IMG/VR virus record: IMGVR_UViG_3300027881_000016
Coordinates: 1 to 56,908 of that record
From: a virus
DNA: 56,908 bases
Direction: 5' to 3' (one strand)
The translations under genes were made by a program, and so were the position numbers. How positions within the stretch are numbered: position 1 is the stretch's first letter; each line of letters starts with the position of its first letter. Below the pieces are notes generated by a model that saw only the letters and a list, made by a program, of their open reading frames with translations, was not told where the DNA came from and did no database searches. Positions 35,406-41,650 of the stretch are shown here, one piece after another.

Positions 35406-35714
35406 ATGAGCATCTACACCGTGTTAGCTTCGATGGGCATCGAGATCGACGGCGAGATCGTGGACATCCAAGAGATGGGCGAGTACGGCACGTTCGACGA
35501 CGCCATGCGCGCATGCGTCGAGTTCTGGAACACGTCGGACGCCATCCATCCTGACATCGGCAGCTGGGTCGAGTCCTCCAAGGGCGACACCAAGTACTAC
35601 CCTGAAGACTACTGTCTTCAGGACGGTGTGCTCGTCATTGGCCGCACCAATGACTCGCAAGAAGCCGAAGACCATGCCGAGTTCCTCGCCATGTCCTACG
35701 GCGCACCGTTCTAG
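35406..35714 (+). CDS. Early unknown protein 1, acidic, 102 aa
   Basis: ATG at 35406 has GGAG 6 bases before it. The product (MSIYTVLASMGIEIDGEIVDIQ, with an acidic body and many aromatic residues) has no membrane segment. First gene of the early rightward series and preceded by the leader hairpin, so probably expressed soon after entry. Small acidic early proteins often inhibit host enzymes, but no function can be read. Confidence 0.82.
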   Translation: MSIYTVLASMGIEIDGEIVDIQEMGEYGTFDDAMRACVEFWNTSDAIHPDIGSWVESSKGDTKYYPEDYCLQDGVLVIGRTNDSQEAEDHAEFLAMSYGAPF

Positions 35715-35723
35715 TCACCATCT

Positions 35724-35753
35724 GGGCATCAACCGCTTACGCGGTTGGTGCTC
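35724..35753 (+). promoter_or_regulatory. Early leader hairpin 2
   Basis: GGGCATCAACCGC-TTAC-GCGGTTGGTGCTC, a 13-bp stem with G-U pairs, then CGGTGTCATTCAC and GGAG ahead of the gene that starts at ATT. Confidence 0.88.
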
Positions 35754-35789
35754 AGTTCTCGGTGTCATTCACCTCAACTGGAGTAAGCC

Positions 35790-36080
35790 ATTACACCTGA
35801 CCGCAACGAGGCGTCGAAACGCTTATGCTCGCCCCTCACACTCGAAGATGGTCTCATCATCGAGCGTGCCGCTTATCGCCGCAATGGCGAGTCCCTCGCC
35901 ATTCTCGCTTCCATGATCTACGCCGGCAACGCCGACGCATACATCATGAGCGAGCGCGTCGAGATTGCTGCCTGCGACCGTTGGTCAGCAGAGCAAGCTA
36001 TGCGCGAAGAGCTCGAAGATCAAGAACGTTGGGATTGCCAGTACGGCTGGGATCCCGCTGACGACTGCTACTCCGAGTAG
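35790..36080 (+). CDS. Early unknown protein 2, apparent ATT start, 96 aa
   Basis: The frame from 35790 to the TAG at 36080 is clearly coding in style and sits after a leader hairpin and a GGAG at the same spacing (7 bases) as in its neighbours. The base triplet at the expected start is ATT, and the next in-frame ATG is about 40 codons downstream. Either AUU is used for initiation or the base differs from a true ATG. The product has a helical acidic part (IERAAYRRNGESLAILAS, REELEDQERWDCQYGWDP). Confidence 0.68.
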   Translation: MTPDRNEASKRLCSPLTLEDGLIIERAAYRRNGESLAILASMIYAGNADAYIMSERVEIAACDRWSAEQAMREELEDQERWDCQYGWDPADDCYSE

Positions 36081-36088
36081 CATGCTCT

Positions 36089-36118
36089 GGGCATCAACCG
36101 CTTACGCGGTTGGTGCTC
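36089..36118 (+). promoter_or_regulatory. Early leader hairpin 3
   Basis: Same 13-bp stem sequence as hairpin 2 (GGGCATCAACCGC, loop TTAC), followed by TTATTGTCTTTTAAC and a GGAG. Confidence 0.88.
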
Positions 36119-36153
36119 AGTCTTTATTGTCTTTTAACTGAAGGAGTAGCACC

Positions 36154-36441
36154 GTGGCACATTTCTTGAAGATCAGTAGCATCGAACTTTTCCAGTCCCC
36201 GATGCACGAAGAGAACGGCGTGTCTATTGGCGACAATGACACATACCTCTTGTCCAGGACCGCTGCCGCAGTCCTGAACAAAGCTCGCCCAGCTGGCCGC
36301 AGCTTCACTGCTAACAGCTGGACCAACAAGAAGTGGTTTGACAAGTTCGTCAAACACACTTCTTTCCGTCCTGAGTACATTCTCTTTGCCCGTGGCAAAG
36401 TGAATCAGGACCGTTGGTATGCTCGCGCCATCTCGTTCTAA
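36154..36441 (+). CDS. Early unknown protein 3, 95 aa
   Basis: The GTG start at 36154 has AAGGAG at good spacing. The protein (MAHFLKISSIELFQSP) contains an Asn/Trp/Lys patch (SFTANSWTNKKWFDKF) and ends YARAISF; it is basic and soluble. Preceded and followed by leader hairpins, so it has its own mRNA leader. No family recognised. Confidence 0.8.
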   Translation: MAHFLKISSIELFQSPMHEENGVSIGDNDTYLLSRTAAAVLNKARPAGRSFTANSWTNKKWFDKFVKHTSFRPEYILFARGKVNQDRWYARAISF

Positions 36442-36450
36442 CCACTCGTT

Positions 36451-36480
36451 GGGTATCGACCGCTTACGCGGTCGGTGCCC
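36451..36480 (+). promoter_or_regulatory. Early leader hairpin 4
   Basis: GGGTATCGACCGC-TTAC-GCGGTCGGTGCCC: compared with hairpin 2 the paired bases changed together (A-U to G-C and others), which supports RNA structure. TCATTGTCTTTCAC and GGAG follow. Confidence 0.9.
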
Positions 36481-36516
36481 AATGTTCATTGTCTTTCACA
36501 CTGAATGGAGATAGTC

Positions 36517-36807
36517 ATGGATATGATCACCCAAGGATTCATAGCAGCGGCCACAGTCCTGTGGCTCCTTAGCTACATTGGGTTCCGCAAAGTGTTCCAC
36601 TTTGCGTTTCTGGTCGACGTTGTTTGCACCGGCACGTTCGTATTCGCCTTTGCAGGCTCATACGCCGGCATGATGACTGGCGTCATCGCCGGACTCATGG
36701 TCTCGATGTTCATCAAGACCGGTCGTGCCGTTGCCGGCTCGCTCAAGCCTTCGCTTGTGCGCGCCAAAGGCAACGTCCTCCCAACCCTCGTTTGGGTCAA
36801 GAGCTAA
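36517..36807 (+). CDS. Early membrane protein, about three helices, 96 aa
   Basis: The start at 36517 is used because GGAG lies 6 bases before it; an ATG 12 bases upstream overlaps the Shine-Dalgarno. There are hydrophobic segments at about residues 7-25, 30-50 and 50-72, then a basic tail (KTGRAVAGSLKPSLVRAKGN). Likely in the inner membrane. Superinfection exclusion or membrane remodelling are possible roles by analogy only. Confidence 0.78.
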   Translation: MDMITQGFIAAATVLWLLSYIGFRKVFHFAFLVDVVCTGTFVFAFAGSYAGMMTGVIAGLMVSMFIKTGRAVAGSLKPSLVRAKGNVLPTLVWVKS

Positions 36808-36817
36808 CCCCCCGATT

Positions 36818-36847
36818 GGGCATCAATCGCTTACGCGATTGGTGCTC
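36818..36847 (+). promoter_or_regulatory. Early leader hairpin 5
   Basis: GGGCATCAATCGC-TTAC-GCGATTGGTGCTC: one pair differs from hairpin 2 on both sides (C-G to U-A), a compensatory change. TTATTGTCTTTTC and AAGGAG follow. Confidence 0.9.
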
Positions 36848-36880
36848 AGTCTTTATTGTCTTTTCTACAAGGAGTACAGC

Positions 36881-37162
36881 ATGAACAGCAACGCAATGTT
36901 CCTCATTTACCTCGCAGAGCTAATTCGGATATGGCTGCGTTGGCTCATCATTGGCGCGATCATCATGGTAGTGATGTTCGGCTTTGGGCCTGCCGGCGCC
37001 TTCAGCTCTTGGTTCGCATACCACGGCTTCGTCGCTTGCGCCGGCGCCGCTACCTACACCGGCATGGTTGCCGACGTAGGCTACATGATAGGCAAGGCTG
37101 CCTATCGTGGTATCCGCAAGGGCGTAGGCTTCTTCGGTGAGCTCGTCGAGACGGCCTCGTGA
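36881..37162 (+). CDS. Early membrane protein, about two helices, 93 aa
   Basis: ATG at 36881 with AAGGAG. Hydrophobic segments at about residues 18-38 (WLIIGAIIMVVMFGFGP) and 46-65, then a helical C-terminal part. The adjacent 96-residue gene is also membrane-type, so the pair could act together. Family unknown. Confidence 0.78.
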   Translation: MNSNAMFLIYLAELIRIWLRWLIIGAIIMVVMFGFGPAGAFSSWFAYHGFVACAGAATYTGMVADVGYMIGKAAYRGIRKGVGFFGELVETAS

Positions 37163-37386
37163 GCGGCACCGAGAAGCTGATCAATGAGTCGCGTATGCGA
37201 CGCATTGATCTACTCACTGAGATCGCCGGCCTTTCAGACCGTGCGCTCTCAGCTCGTTTCACCGTAGTCAACGGTGCCTACCTTGAGGTAGCCAACGATT
37301 ACACTGACTACGGTGAGCCCGCCCCCCGCGAGCCGGAAGAGCTGCAACTCTTGCTGAACGCAATGGTTGCTCGGCTCGCGAGTTAA
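37159..37386 (+). CDS. Early unknown soluble protein, 75 aa
   Basis: The GTG start overlaps the membrane protein stop (GTGA), so translation is coupled. The protein starts MSGTEKLINESRMRRIDLLTEIAGLSD and is helical and acidic at the end. No leader hairpin precedes it, unlike its upstream partner. Confidence 0.75.
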   Translation: MSGTEKLINESRMRRIDLLTEIAGLSDRALSARFTVVNGAYLEVANDYTDYGEPAPREPEELQLLLNAMVARLAS

Positions 37387-37457
37387 CACGCCGCGTGTCC
37401 CTGCCGGTGGACAATAGCAGGGAAAGTACCCTTTCCACTCACCTTTGGAGGTGATTC

Positions 37458-37661
37458 ATGGCTCATCAAGAGCTGCACGCTTACGTAGAGGGCACAAACC
37501 TCTACACCGACATGCGCATGCGCATAGAACTCGCACAGACTAGTCTGCGCGAGGTCATTGCCGTGGCCGGCAATTTCGACGCGGATGACCGGTTGATTCA
37601 CATCAACGGTAACCCCGTCGGCATGCGCGAGCTACACAAGTGGCACTCCATACTTGGGTAG
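37458..37661 (+). CDS. Early unknown protein with very strong RBS, 67 aa
   Basis: The ATG follows GGAGGTGATTC, nearly the full anti-Shine-Dalgarno complement. The leader carries different small hairpins (TCCCTGC/GCAGGGA at 37398-37423) rather than the repeated one. The protein (MAHQELHAYVEGTNLYTDM) is mixed polar with no membrane segment. Unrecognised. Confidence 0.78.
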   Translation: MAHQELHAYVEGTNLYTDMRMRIELAQTSLREVIAVAGNFDADDRLIHINGNPVGMRELHKWHSILG

Positions 37662-37671
37662 CACCCCCCAT

Positions 37672-37702
37672 AGGCTATCCCCGGCTCACGCCGGGGGTGC
37701 CT
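37672..37702 (+). promoter_or_regulatory. Early leader hairpin 6
   Basis: AGGCTATCCCCGGC-TCAC-GCCGGGGGTGCCT, a 13-bp stem with one bulged T; then TTCAGTGCCTTTTAACC and AAGGAG. The loop is TCAC rather than TTAC. Confidence 0.85.
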
Positions 37703-37739
37703 TTACTTCAGTGCCTTTTAACCTGTCAAGGAGACAGAT

Positions 37740-37928
37740 ATGAGCAACACCCCTAAGTACGCTGTATACACCATCCGCGATCGCGGCGAAGACCAGAAGG
37801 CTTTCTGGCTGCGCATCGGCAGCGGCTTCGTGAACAAAGATGGCAGCATCAATGTTCTCTTGGACGCTTTGCCTACTGATGGCAAGCTCCACTTGCGTGT
37901 GCCGGCTCCGAAGGACGCTGAGTCCTAG
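37740..37928 (+). CDS. Early unknown protein, 62 aa
   Basis: ATG at 37740 with AAGGAGA. The protein (MSNTPKYAVYTIRDRGEDQKAFWLRIG, VNKDGSINVLLDALP) has the look of a small beta-barrel: basic, strand-rich, with a KDGSINV turn. Such short proteins occur often in phage early regions; function unknown. Confidence 0.8.
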   Translation: MSNTPKYAVYTIRDRGEDQKAFWLRIGSGFVNKDGSINVLLDALPTDGKLHLRVPAPKDAES

Positions 37929-37934
37929 CACACA

Positions 37935-37970
37935 TATGGGTATCGGCCGCTTACGCGGTCGGTGCCCATA
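37935..37970 (+). promoter_or_regulatory. Early leader hairpin 7
   Basis: TATGGGTATCGGCCGC-TTAC-GCGGTCGGTGCCCATA, extended to 16 bp by extra outer pairs; then CTCAGTGTCACTCAC and GGAG. Confidence 0.9.
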
Positions 37971-38000
37971 TCTCAGTGTCACTCACAACTGGAGCTCGCT

Positions 38001-38183
38001 ATGAGCAGTACCATTCGTTGTTACCAATGCGAACAGAAGGTCAACTACCTGTTCGCAGACAGCCGCTGCAAAGACTGCACGCGCCTCACCCCCGCTGAAG
38101 TGCGCGGTGATTTCGTCTACTGCAGTTATTGCAGTGACTTCGGCTGTCACAAGTGTGACTCCACTCAACCTAACCTCTCGTAA
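38001..38183 (+). CDS. Small zinc-ribbon protein, 60 aa
   Basis: ATG at 38001 with GGAG. Four CxxC pairs are visible: CYQC, CKDC, CSYC and CHKC, enough for two zinc sites. Small zinc-ribbon phage proteins often bind nucleic acid or RNA polymerase, but no specific family is recognised. The next two genes follow closely, sharing its leader. Confidence 0.78.
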   Translation: MSSTIRCYQCEQKVNYLFADSRCKDCTRLTPAEVRGDFVYCSYCSDFGCHKCDSTQPNLS

Positions 38184-38193
38184 GGAGAACGAC

Positions 38194-38361
38194 ATGGAAA
38201 TTATGTTCATCGTGTACAACATCAAACTGCACATCCGTACGGCTGCTTTTGCCTCTTACGATGATGCTGCTGCATACATACGCACCCGCTCTTATCCCAA
38301 GGGCTATCTCGTCGAAACTGTTGAGGAAGACGAAGACCTCTTCCACACCATTAACCGCTAA
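38194..38361 (+). CDS. Early unknown protein, 55 aa
   Basis: ATG at 38194 with TAAGGAG 7 bases upstream. The protein (MEIMFIVYNIKLHIR, then SYDDAAAYIRTRSYPKGYLVETVEED) is a small alpha-beta type with acidic end. It is co-transcribed with the zinc-ribbon and L7/L12-like genes. Confidence 0.78.
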   Translation: MEIMFIVYNIKLHIRTAAFASYDDAAAYIRTRSYPKGYLVETVEEDEDLFHTINR

Positions 38362-38371
38362 GGAGAACGCT

Positions 38372-38689
38372 ATGATGAATCTCAACAACATCTCAATCAA
38401 GATCCACGGGGTCGGCCCAGGCCGACCAACCGTGTCCTTGATTCGCATCTTCCGTGACTTTCACGGATGCTCGCTCACGCAGGCCAAGGAAGTCGTCGAA
38501 GACGTGTTCCCCGTCACCGACGACGATCTCGCCTATCCCTCGATAATGCGCGTCAACCTGCTTGGTGATGACCAAGCACTCGGTCGACTCGCACACCTCG
38601 TTCATAGCTCTTCAATGTTCTCTTTCGAGCTCATTGATCGCTTGAACTTTCACGGCGCTGCCCTGAAAGCAAAAGGTTGGCTCAGCTGA
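38372..38689 (+). CDS. Protein with L7/L12 C-terminal-like domain, 105 aa
   Basis: The stretch VSLIRIFRDFHGCSLTQAKEVVEDVFP resembles the C-terminal domain of ribosomal protein L7/L12 (IKxVRxxTGLGLKEAKxLVExxP). In ribosomes that domain recruits translation factors. Phage copies are known but their role is unclear; interference with or support of host translation is a reasonable idea. AAGGAG precedes the start. Confidence 0.68.
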   Translation: MMNLNNISIKIHGVGPGRPTVSLIRIFRDFHGCSLTQAKEVVEDVFPVTDDDLAYPSIMRVNLLGDDQALGRLAHLVHSSSMFSFELIDRLNFHGAALKAKGWLS

Positions 38690-38695
38690 ACCTTG

Positions 38696-38728
38696 CAGGC
38701 ATTCCACGGCTTACGCCGTGGGTGCCTG
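38696..38728 (+). promoter_or_regulatory. Early leader hairpin 8
   Basis: CAGGCATTCCACGGC-TTAC-GCCGTGGGTGCCTG, a 14-bp stem with one bulged T, then ACTTCAGTGTCACTCATCAC and AAGGAG. Confidence 0.88.
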
Positions 38729-38761
38729 TACTTCAGTGTCACTCATCACAAGGAGACAGTA

Positions 38762-39076
38762 GTGATTACAGTAGGCAACAAGCGGCATGGTGCAACCGGT
38801 GAATACATCGGTCGGCCTTCGCCACTCGGCAATCCATTCCCGGCAGGGCCGGTGCATGGTACCCGCGATGAAGTCATCGCTAAGTATCGCGCATGGCTGA
38901 CTGACATCTGGAATTCAGGTGGCCTGAATCCTCAGATGACAGAACTGTTCAGACTCGCGGACCTCGCCCTGGCGGGCGACGTCACGCTCGTATGCTGGTG
39001 TGCCCCTAAAGCATGCCACGGTGATGTAGTTAAGGAGTTCATTGAGCTCATCAACAAAGGGAGACCCGCAGCATGA
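38762..39076 (+). CDS. DUF4326-family protein, 104 aa
   Basis: GTG start at 38762 with AAGGAGA. The signature YIGRPSPLGNPF, EVIAKYRAWL and LVCWCAPKACHGDVV identifies DUF4326, a small family common in phages and bacteria. The conserved Cys/His residues (CWC, CH) could form a metal or redox site. Biochemical role unknown. Next to SLOG and macro-like genes, so handling of nucleotide-derived compounds is possible. Confidence 0.82.
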   Translation: MITVGNKRHGATGEYIGRPSPLGNPFPAGPVHGTRDEVIAKYRAWLTDIWNSGGLNPQMTELFRLADLALAGDVTLVCWCAPKACHGDVVKEFIELINKGRPAA

Positions 39077-39264
39077 AGATCGTTCGTACGAGCCCGTTCT
39101 CGGGCGAAACAAACGTCATGGAGATCGATGTGACACCTAGCCAGCTTACAGCTTGGCAGAATGGCACACTGATCCAAAACGCCATGCCGCACCTGTCGGC
39201 AGATGAACGTGAGTTCATCATGACCGGCATCACTCCAACCGAATGGAATGAAACATTCGGTTGA
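39073..39264 (+). CDS. Early unknown protein, 63 aa
   Basis: Starts by ATGA overlap with the DUF4326 stop. MKIVRTSPFSGETNVMEIDVTPSQLTAWQNGTLIQNAMPHLS ... FIMTGITPTEWNETFG reads as a short strand then helices; similar phage proteins exist but without function. Coupling implies a shared role with DUF4326. Confidence 0.75.
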   Translation: MKIVRTSPFSGETNVMEIDVTPSQLTAWQNGTLIQNAMPHLSADEREFIMTGITPTEWNETFG

Positions 39265-39272
39265 TCGCAATG

Positions 39273-39304
39273 CAGGTATCCACGGCTCACGCCGTGGGTG
39301 CCTG
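39273..39304 (+). promoter_or_regulatory. Early leader hairpin 9
   Basis: CAGGTATCCACGGC-TCAC-GCCGTGGGTGCCTG, a 14-bp stem without bulge, then TTCAGTGTCATTAAC and AAAGGAG. Confidence 0.9.
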
Positions 39305-39335
39305 TACTTCAGTGTCATTAACAAAGGAGATTGAC

Positions 39336-39887
39336 ATGACTGATTACTATGCTGGCATTGGTTCCCGTCAGACGCCCATGAACACGCTCATCATGATGCG
39401 CGAGGCAGCAACAAGCCTCGAGATCATGGGCTTCAAACTGCGCAGCGGTGGTGCTGCTGGCGCAGATTCAGCCTTCGAGCAGGGCGTCACGAACCCAGAT
39501 AATATGGACATTTATCTGCCGTGGTCTAGCTTCAACAAGAACCCTTCATCTCTGAGTGTAATTTCAGGTGAAGCGTTCGTTATGGCTTCGCAGTTCCACC
39601 CTGCATGGGAGCGTTGCAGTGTTGCCGCGCGAAAGTTCCACGCTCGGAACTGCTACCAAGTGCTTGGCTTCACGCTTGACGTGCCGGCCATGTTCGTTAT
39701 CTGCTGGACCCCCGGTGGCGCTATAACTGGCGGCACTGGCCAAGCGTTGCGTATCGCGCAACACCATAACATCCCCATCATCAACCTCGGTGATGGAGAC
39801 TGGAAGCTTGACGATATCATTCAAGCAGTCGAAGGCATTCACATGTCCGCAGACCAAGCTTCCATCACCAAGCACGTTCCGTTCTAA
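39336..39887 (+). CDS. SLOG/DprA-like Rossmann protein, 183 aa
   Basis: YYAGIGSRQTP at the N-terminus, LRSGGAAGADSAFEQG, DIYLPW, a later GGTGQALRIAQHHNIPIINLGD and other segments match the SLOG superfamily (DprA, LOG, YspA-type). These domains bind nucleotides such as NAD-derived signals or DNA. ATG with AAAGGAG at 39336 follows a leader hairpin. It pairs with the macro-like gene just downstream, which suggests a common nucleotide-related function, possibly against host defence. Confidence 0.75.
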   Translation: MTDYYAGIGSRQTPMNTLIMMREAATSLEIMGFKLRSGGAAGADSAFEQGVTNPDNMDIYLPWSSFNKNPSSLSVISGEAFVMASQFHPAWERCSVAARKFHARNCYQVLGFTLDVPAMFVICWTPGGAITGGTGQALRIAQHHNIPIINLGDGDWKLDDIIQAVEGIHMSADQASITKHVPF

Positions 39888-39899
39888 GGAGAGCGCTTT

Positions 39900-40346
39900 A
39901 TGATCCATAAGACCGGCGATATGCTCGCCAACCTCGTTAGTGGTGACATCTATCTCGTCACCACTAACAGCTACATCCGTAAGGATGGGGCTCTCGTCAT
40001 GGGTCGCGGTGCTGCCAAACAGCTCGCGACCATGTTCCCCCGCATACCGTATCTCCTCGGCGATCGCATCGATCACCTCGGAGAGTACAACGTCGGTGTG
40101 CTGACGCAAACCAACGAGCCGTTCCTGTCGTTGGGAGCGTTCCAAGTGAAGTTCCATTTCGGCGATGCCGCCGACCTGGAACTCATCACTCGGAGTCGCG
40201 ATGAGCTCCATAAACTGGCCTGTGAAGATGGACGTGTATTCCACGTCAACTTCCCCGGCATTGGCAATGGTCGTCTGAAGTACGACGACGTGTTGCCAAT
40301 CATGGAAGACCTCCCAGACAACGTGTGTGTCTGGACATTTGCGTAA
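39900..40346 (+). CDS. Macro-domain-like protein, 148 aa
   Basis: TTNSYIRKDGALVMGRGAAKQLA resembles the ligand loop of macro domains (N-x-x-L...G-x-G-x-A), and FHVNFPGIGNGRLKYDDVLPIM fits the later strand and helix. Macro domains bind or hydrolyse ADP-ribose compounds. AAGGAG lies 9 bases from the ATG. Located 12 bases after the SLOG-like gene, in the same transcript. ADP-ribose binding is inferred from resemblance only. Confidence 0.65.
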   Translation: MIHKTGDMLANLVSGDIYLVTTNSYIRKDGALVMGRGAAKQLATMFPRIPYLLGDRIDHLGEYNVGVLTQTNEPFLSLGAFQVKFHFGDAADLELITRSRDELHKLACEDGRVFHVNFPGIGNGRLKYDDVLPIMEDLPDNVCVWTFA

Positions 40347-40356
40347 GGAGAACGAC

Positions 40357-40635
40357 ATGATCGCTGTACCAATCAAGGAAGACTACACTATGGCCCGCGC
40401 CCCATACTGGGGCTGGCTCATAGCCATTATCGTAATGAACGCAATGCTGCCATATGAAGCAGGCATCCTCGCTATATTTCTGCTGGTCGGTCTTGTGTTT
40501 ATCACATACGTTCGAGTGAAGAACATAGGGTGGCATGGAGCTTGGACGCTCTGCTTATTTCTCCCGTTCTTCAGCTTCTTCATCGGCTTCTTCCCTAGTA
40601 AGAAGCCGCTGTCCCTCGTAGGGGAACGCTTATGA
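40357..40635 (+). CDS. Early membrane protein, three helices, 92 aa
   Basis: ATG at 40357 with TAAGGAG. Hydrophobic segments at about residues 18-35, 36-54 and 60-78, with a basic tail (SKKPLSLVGERL). A later in-frame ATG lacks a Shine-Dalgarno. Together with the other early membrane genes it suggests that early products change the cell envelope. Family unknown. Confidence 0.77.
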   Translation: MIAVPIKEDYTMARAPYWGWLIAIIVMNAMLPYEAGILAIFLLVGLVFITYVRVKNIGWHGAWTLCLFLPFFSFFIGFFPSKKPLSLVGERL

Positions 40636-40808
40636 GCATGCAGCTCGTTCACACTTCCTACCACGTCATTCGTGACGTGGATGGGAAGGTAATGCTCACC
40701 ACTCACGATTTCCATCTTGCAAAGATGACGCAAATCGACCTTTGGATTCACAGCATGGCGTGTCATATCGACACGTCCACTTGGCACAGAGAGGTACCAT
40801 CATCATGA
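40632..40808 (+). CDS. Small unknown protein, 58 aa
   Basis: ATG overlaps the membrane protein stop (ATGA) with AGGGGA upstream; the stop overlaps the next start. The protein reads MSMQLVHTSYHVIRDVDGKVML and is His-rich (eight His), which could bind metal. Unrecognised. Confidence 0.65.
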   Translation: MSMQLVHTSYHVIRDVDGKVMLTTHDFHLAKMTQIDLWIHSMACHIDTSTWHREVPSS

Positions 40809-41119
40809 AAATCTTTATTACGCTCGCTACGCTCGCGCTCTTTACCGTTGTAGTGCCACCGGCTCACGCCGGTGACGCAACAATTCGGCTGCAAGAAATT
40901 ACAGCCGAAAGTTGCGCAGTTGCTGTTGTCCTGGACGGACAACATCAACACTACAACTGGTTCGCTGCGCGGTCCGGGTTTAACGAGAAGCTGTTTGATC
41001 TGCTGCTCGAATTCACAATCGAAGATCTCACTGACGCGAGACTTCGTCTTTCAACCTCCGATTCGAATCATCGTGAGGCTGAAGAGTGCATAACCCTGAA
41101 GACCGAACTTGCAGGGTAA
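40805..41119 (+). CDS. Exported periplasmic protein, 104 aa
   Basis: Residues 1-22 are a Sec signal peptide (MKIFITLATLALFTVVV PPAHA) with likely cleavage after AHA. The mature chain has two Cys and acidic helices (FNEKLFDLLLEFTIEDLTDA). The DNA coding for the cleavage site contains a hairpin with the same TCAC loop as the early leaders. A periplasmic early protein could affect later infection or phage entry. Confidence 0.72.
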   Translation: MKIFITLATLALFTVVVPPAHAGDATIRLQEITAESCAVAVVLDGQHQHYNWFAARSGFNEKLFDLLLEFTIEDLTDARLRLSTSDSNHREAEECITLKTELAG

Positions 41120-41129
41120 TCCCTGCAAG
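41108..41129 (+). repeat. 9-bp hairpin across a stop codon
   Basis: CTTGCAGGG-TAAT-CCCTGCAAG spans the stop codon of the exported protein gene. There is no T run, so it is more likely an RNA stability or processing element than a terminator. Confidence 0.6.
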
Positions 41130-41137
41130 AAAGAAGG

Positions 41138-41169
41138 TAGGTATCCACGGCTCACGCCGTGGGTGCCTA
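41138..41169 (+). promoter_or_regulatory. Early leader hairpin 10
   Basis: TAGGTATCCACGGC-TCAC-GCCGTGGGTGCCTA, 14-bp stem whose outermost pair differs from hairpin 9 on both sides. The downstream tag is altered (TTTTGTGAACC). Confidence 0.88.
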
Positions 41170-41203
41170 TTGTTTTGTGAACCAATAACCAGAGGAGAAT
41201 TAT

Positions 41204-41650
41204 ATGGTTCTAAAAACGGTGTCTGTTGATTCAGGCACAGACAAGCAAGTCGCCTTCATGAAGAATGAAGCTGCGCGGAAATGGCCCTCAACTGCTGATC
41301 CGCTAGACATCATTCTTAAGATCGAAGAAGCGGCATGCAGGTACCTTGAACGAACGCAATACGTCCCACCGGACGAGCGTGAGTTCATTTCTTGTTACAT
41401 TAACATTCGCTTAAATGGAGAACATCATGTTCAACGAAAACACAGCAGTACCCGACGCGCCGGCCGGCGAGTCAGAAATGGATCGCGGCGCCCCGTCCAC
41501 GATCGTGGCACAAGCCGCCTCGGAGATCATCCCGGAGCCAAGTGTCTCCTCGATCGCTCCTCTTCCATGGTACCTCGACATGAAGTACCAGTGGACACCG
41601 AATGCGAACGGTGGGAACCGCTTAGTGCCGCAGGACAATTACGTCCGTGA
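41204..41650 (+). CDS. Early unknown protein, long overlap with next gene, up to 148 aa
   Basis: ATG at 41204 has AGGAGA. The first 70 residues (MVLKTVSVDSGTDKQVAFMKNEAARKWPSTAD, ILKIEEAACRYLERTQYVPPDEREF) read as a real protein. After residue 74 the frame runs on for 224 bases inside the next gene, where its translation becomes Arg/Ser-rich and unlike a normal protein. A stop (TAA at 41412) lies in the other frame just before the next gene, so a frameshift or sequence change near the end is possible. Confidence 0.5.
   Translation: MVLKTVSVDSGTDKQVAFMKNEAARKWPSTADPLDIILKIEEAACRYLERTQYVPPDEREFISCYINIRLNGEHHVQRKHSSTRRAGRRVRNGSRRPVHDRGTSRLGDHPGAKCLLDRSSSMVPRHEVPVDTECERWEPLSAAGQLRP

Noticed and set aside
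37395-37454. Short 19-codon frame before the 67-residue gene
   Set aside because: It has no ribosome site, and its stop lies within the strong ribosome site of the next gene, so it is probably chance.
35347-41169. Repeated hairpins as a CRISPR array
   Set aside because: The copies are separated by whole genes of different length, the repeats vary with compensating changes, and no cas genes are present.
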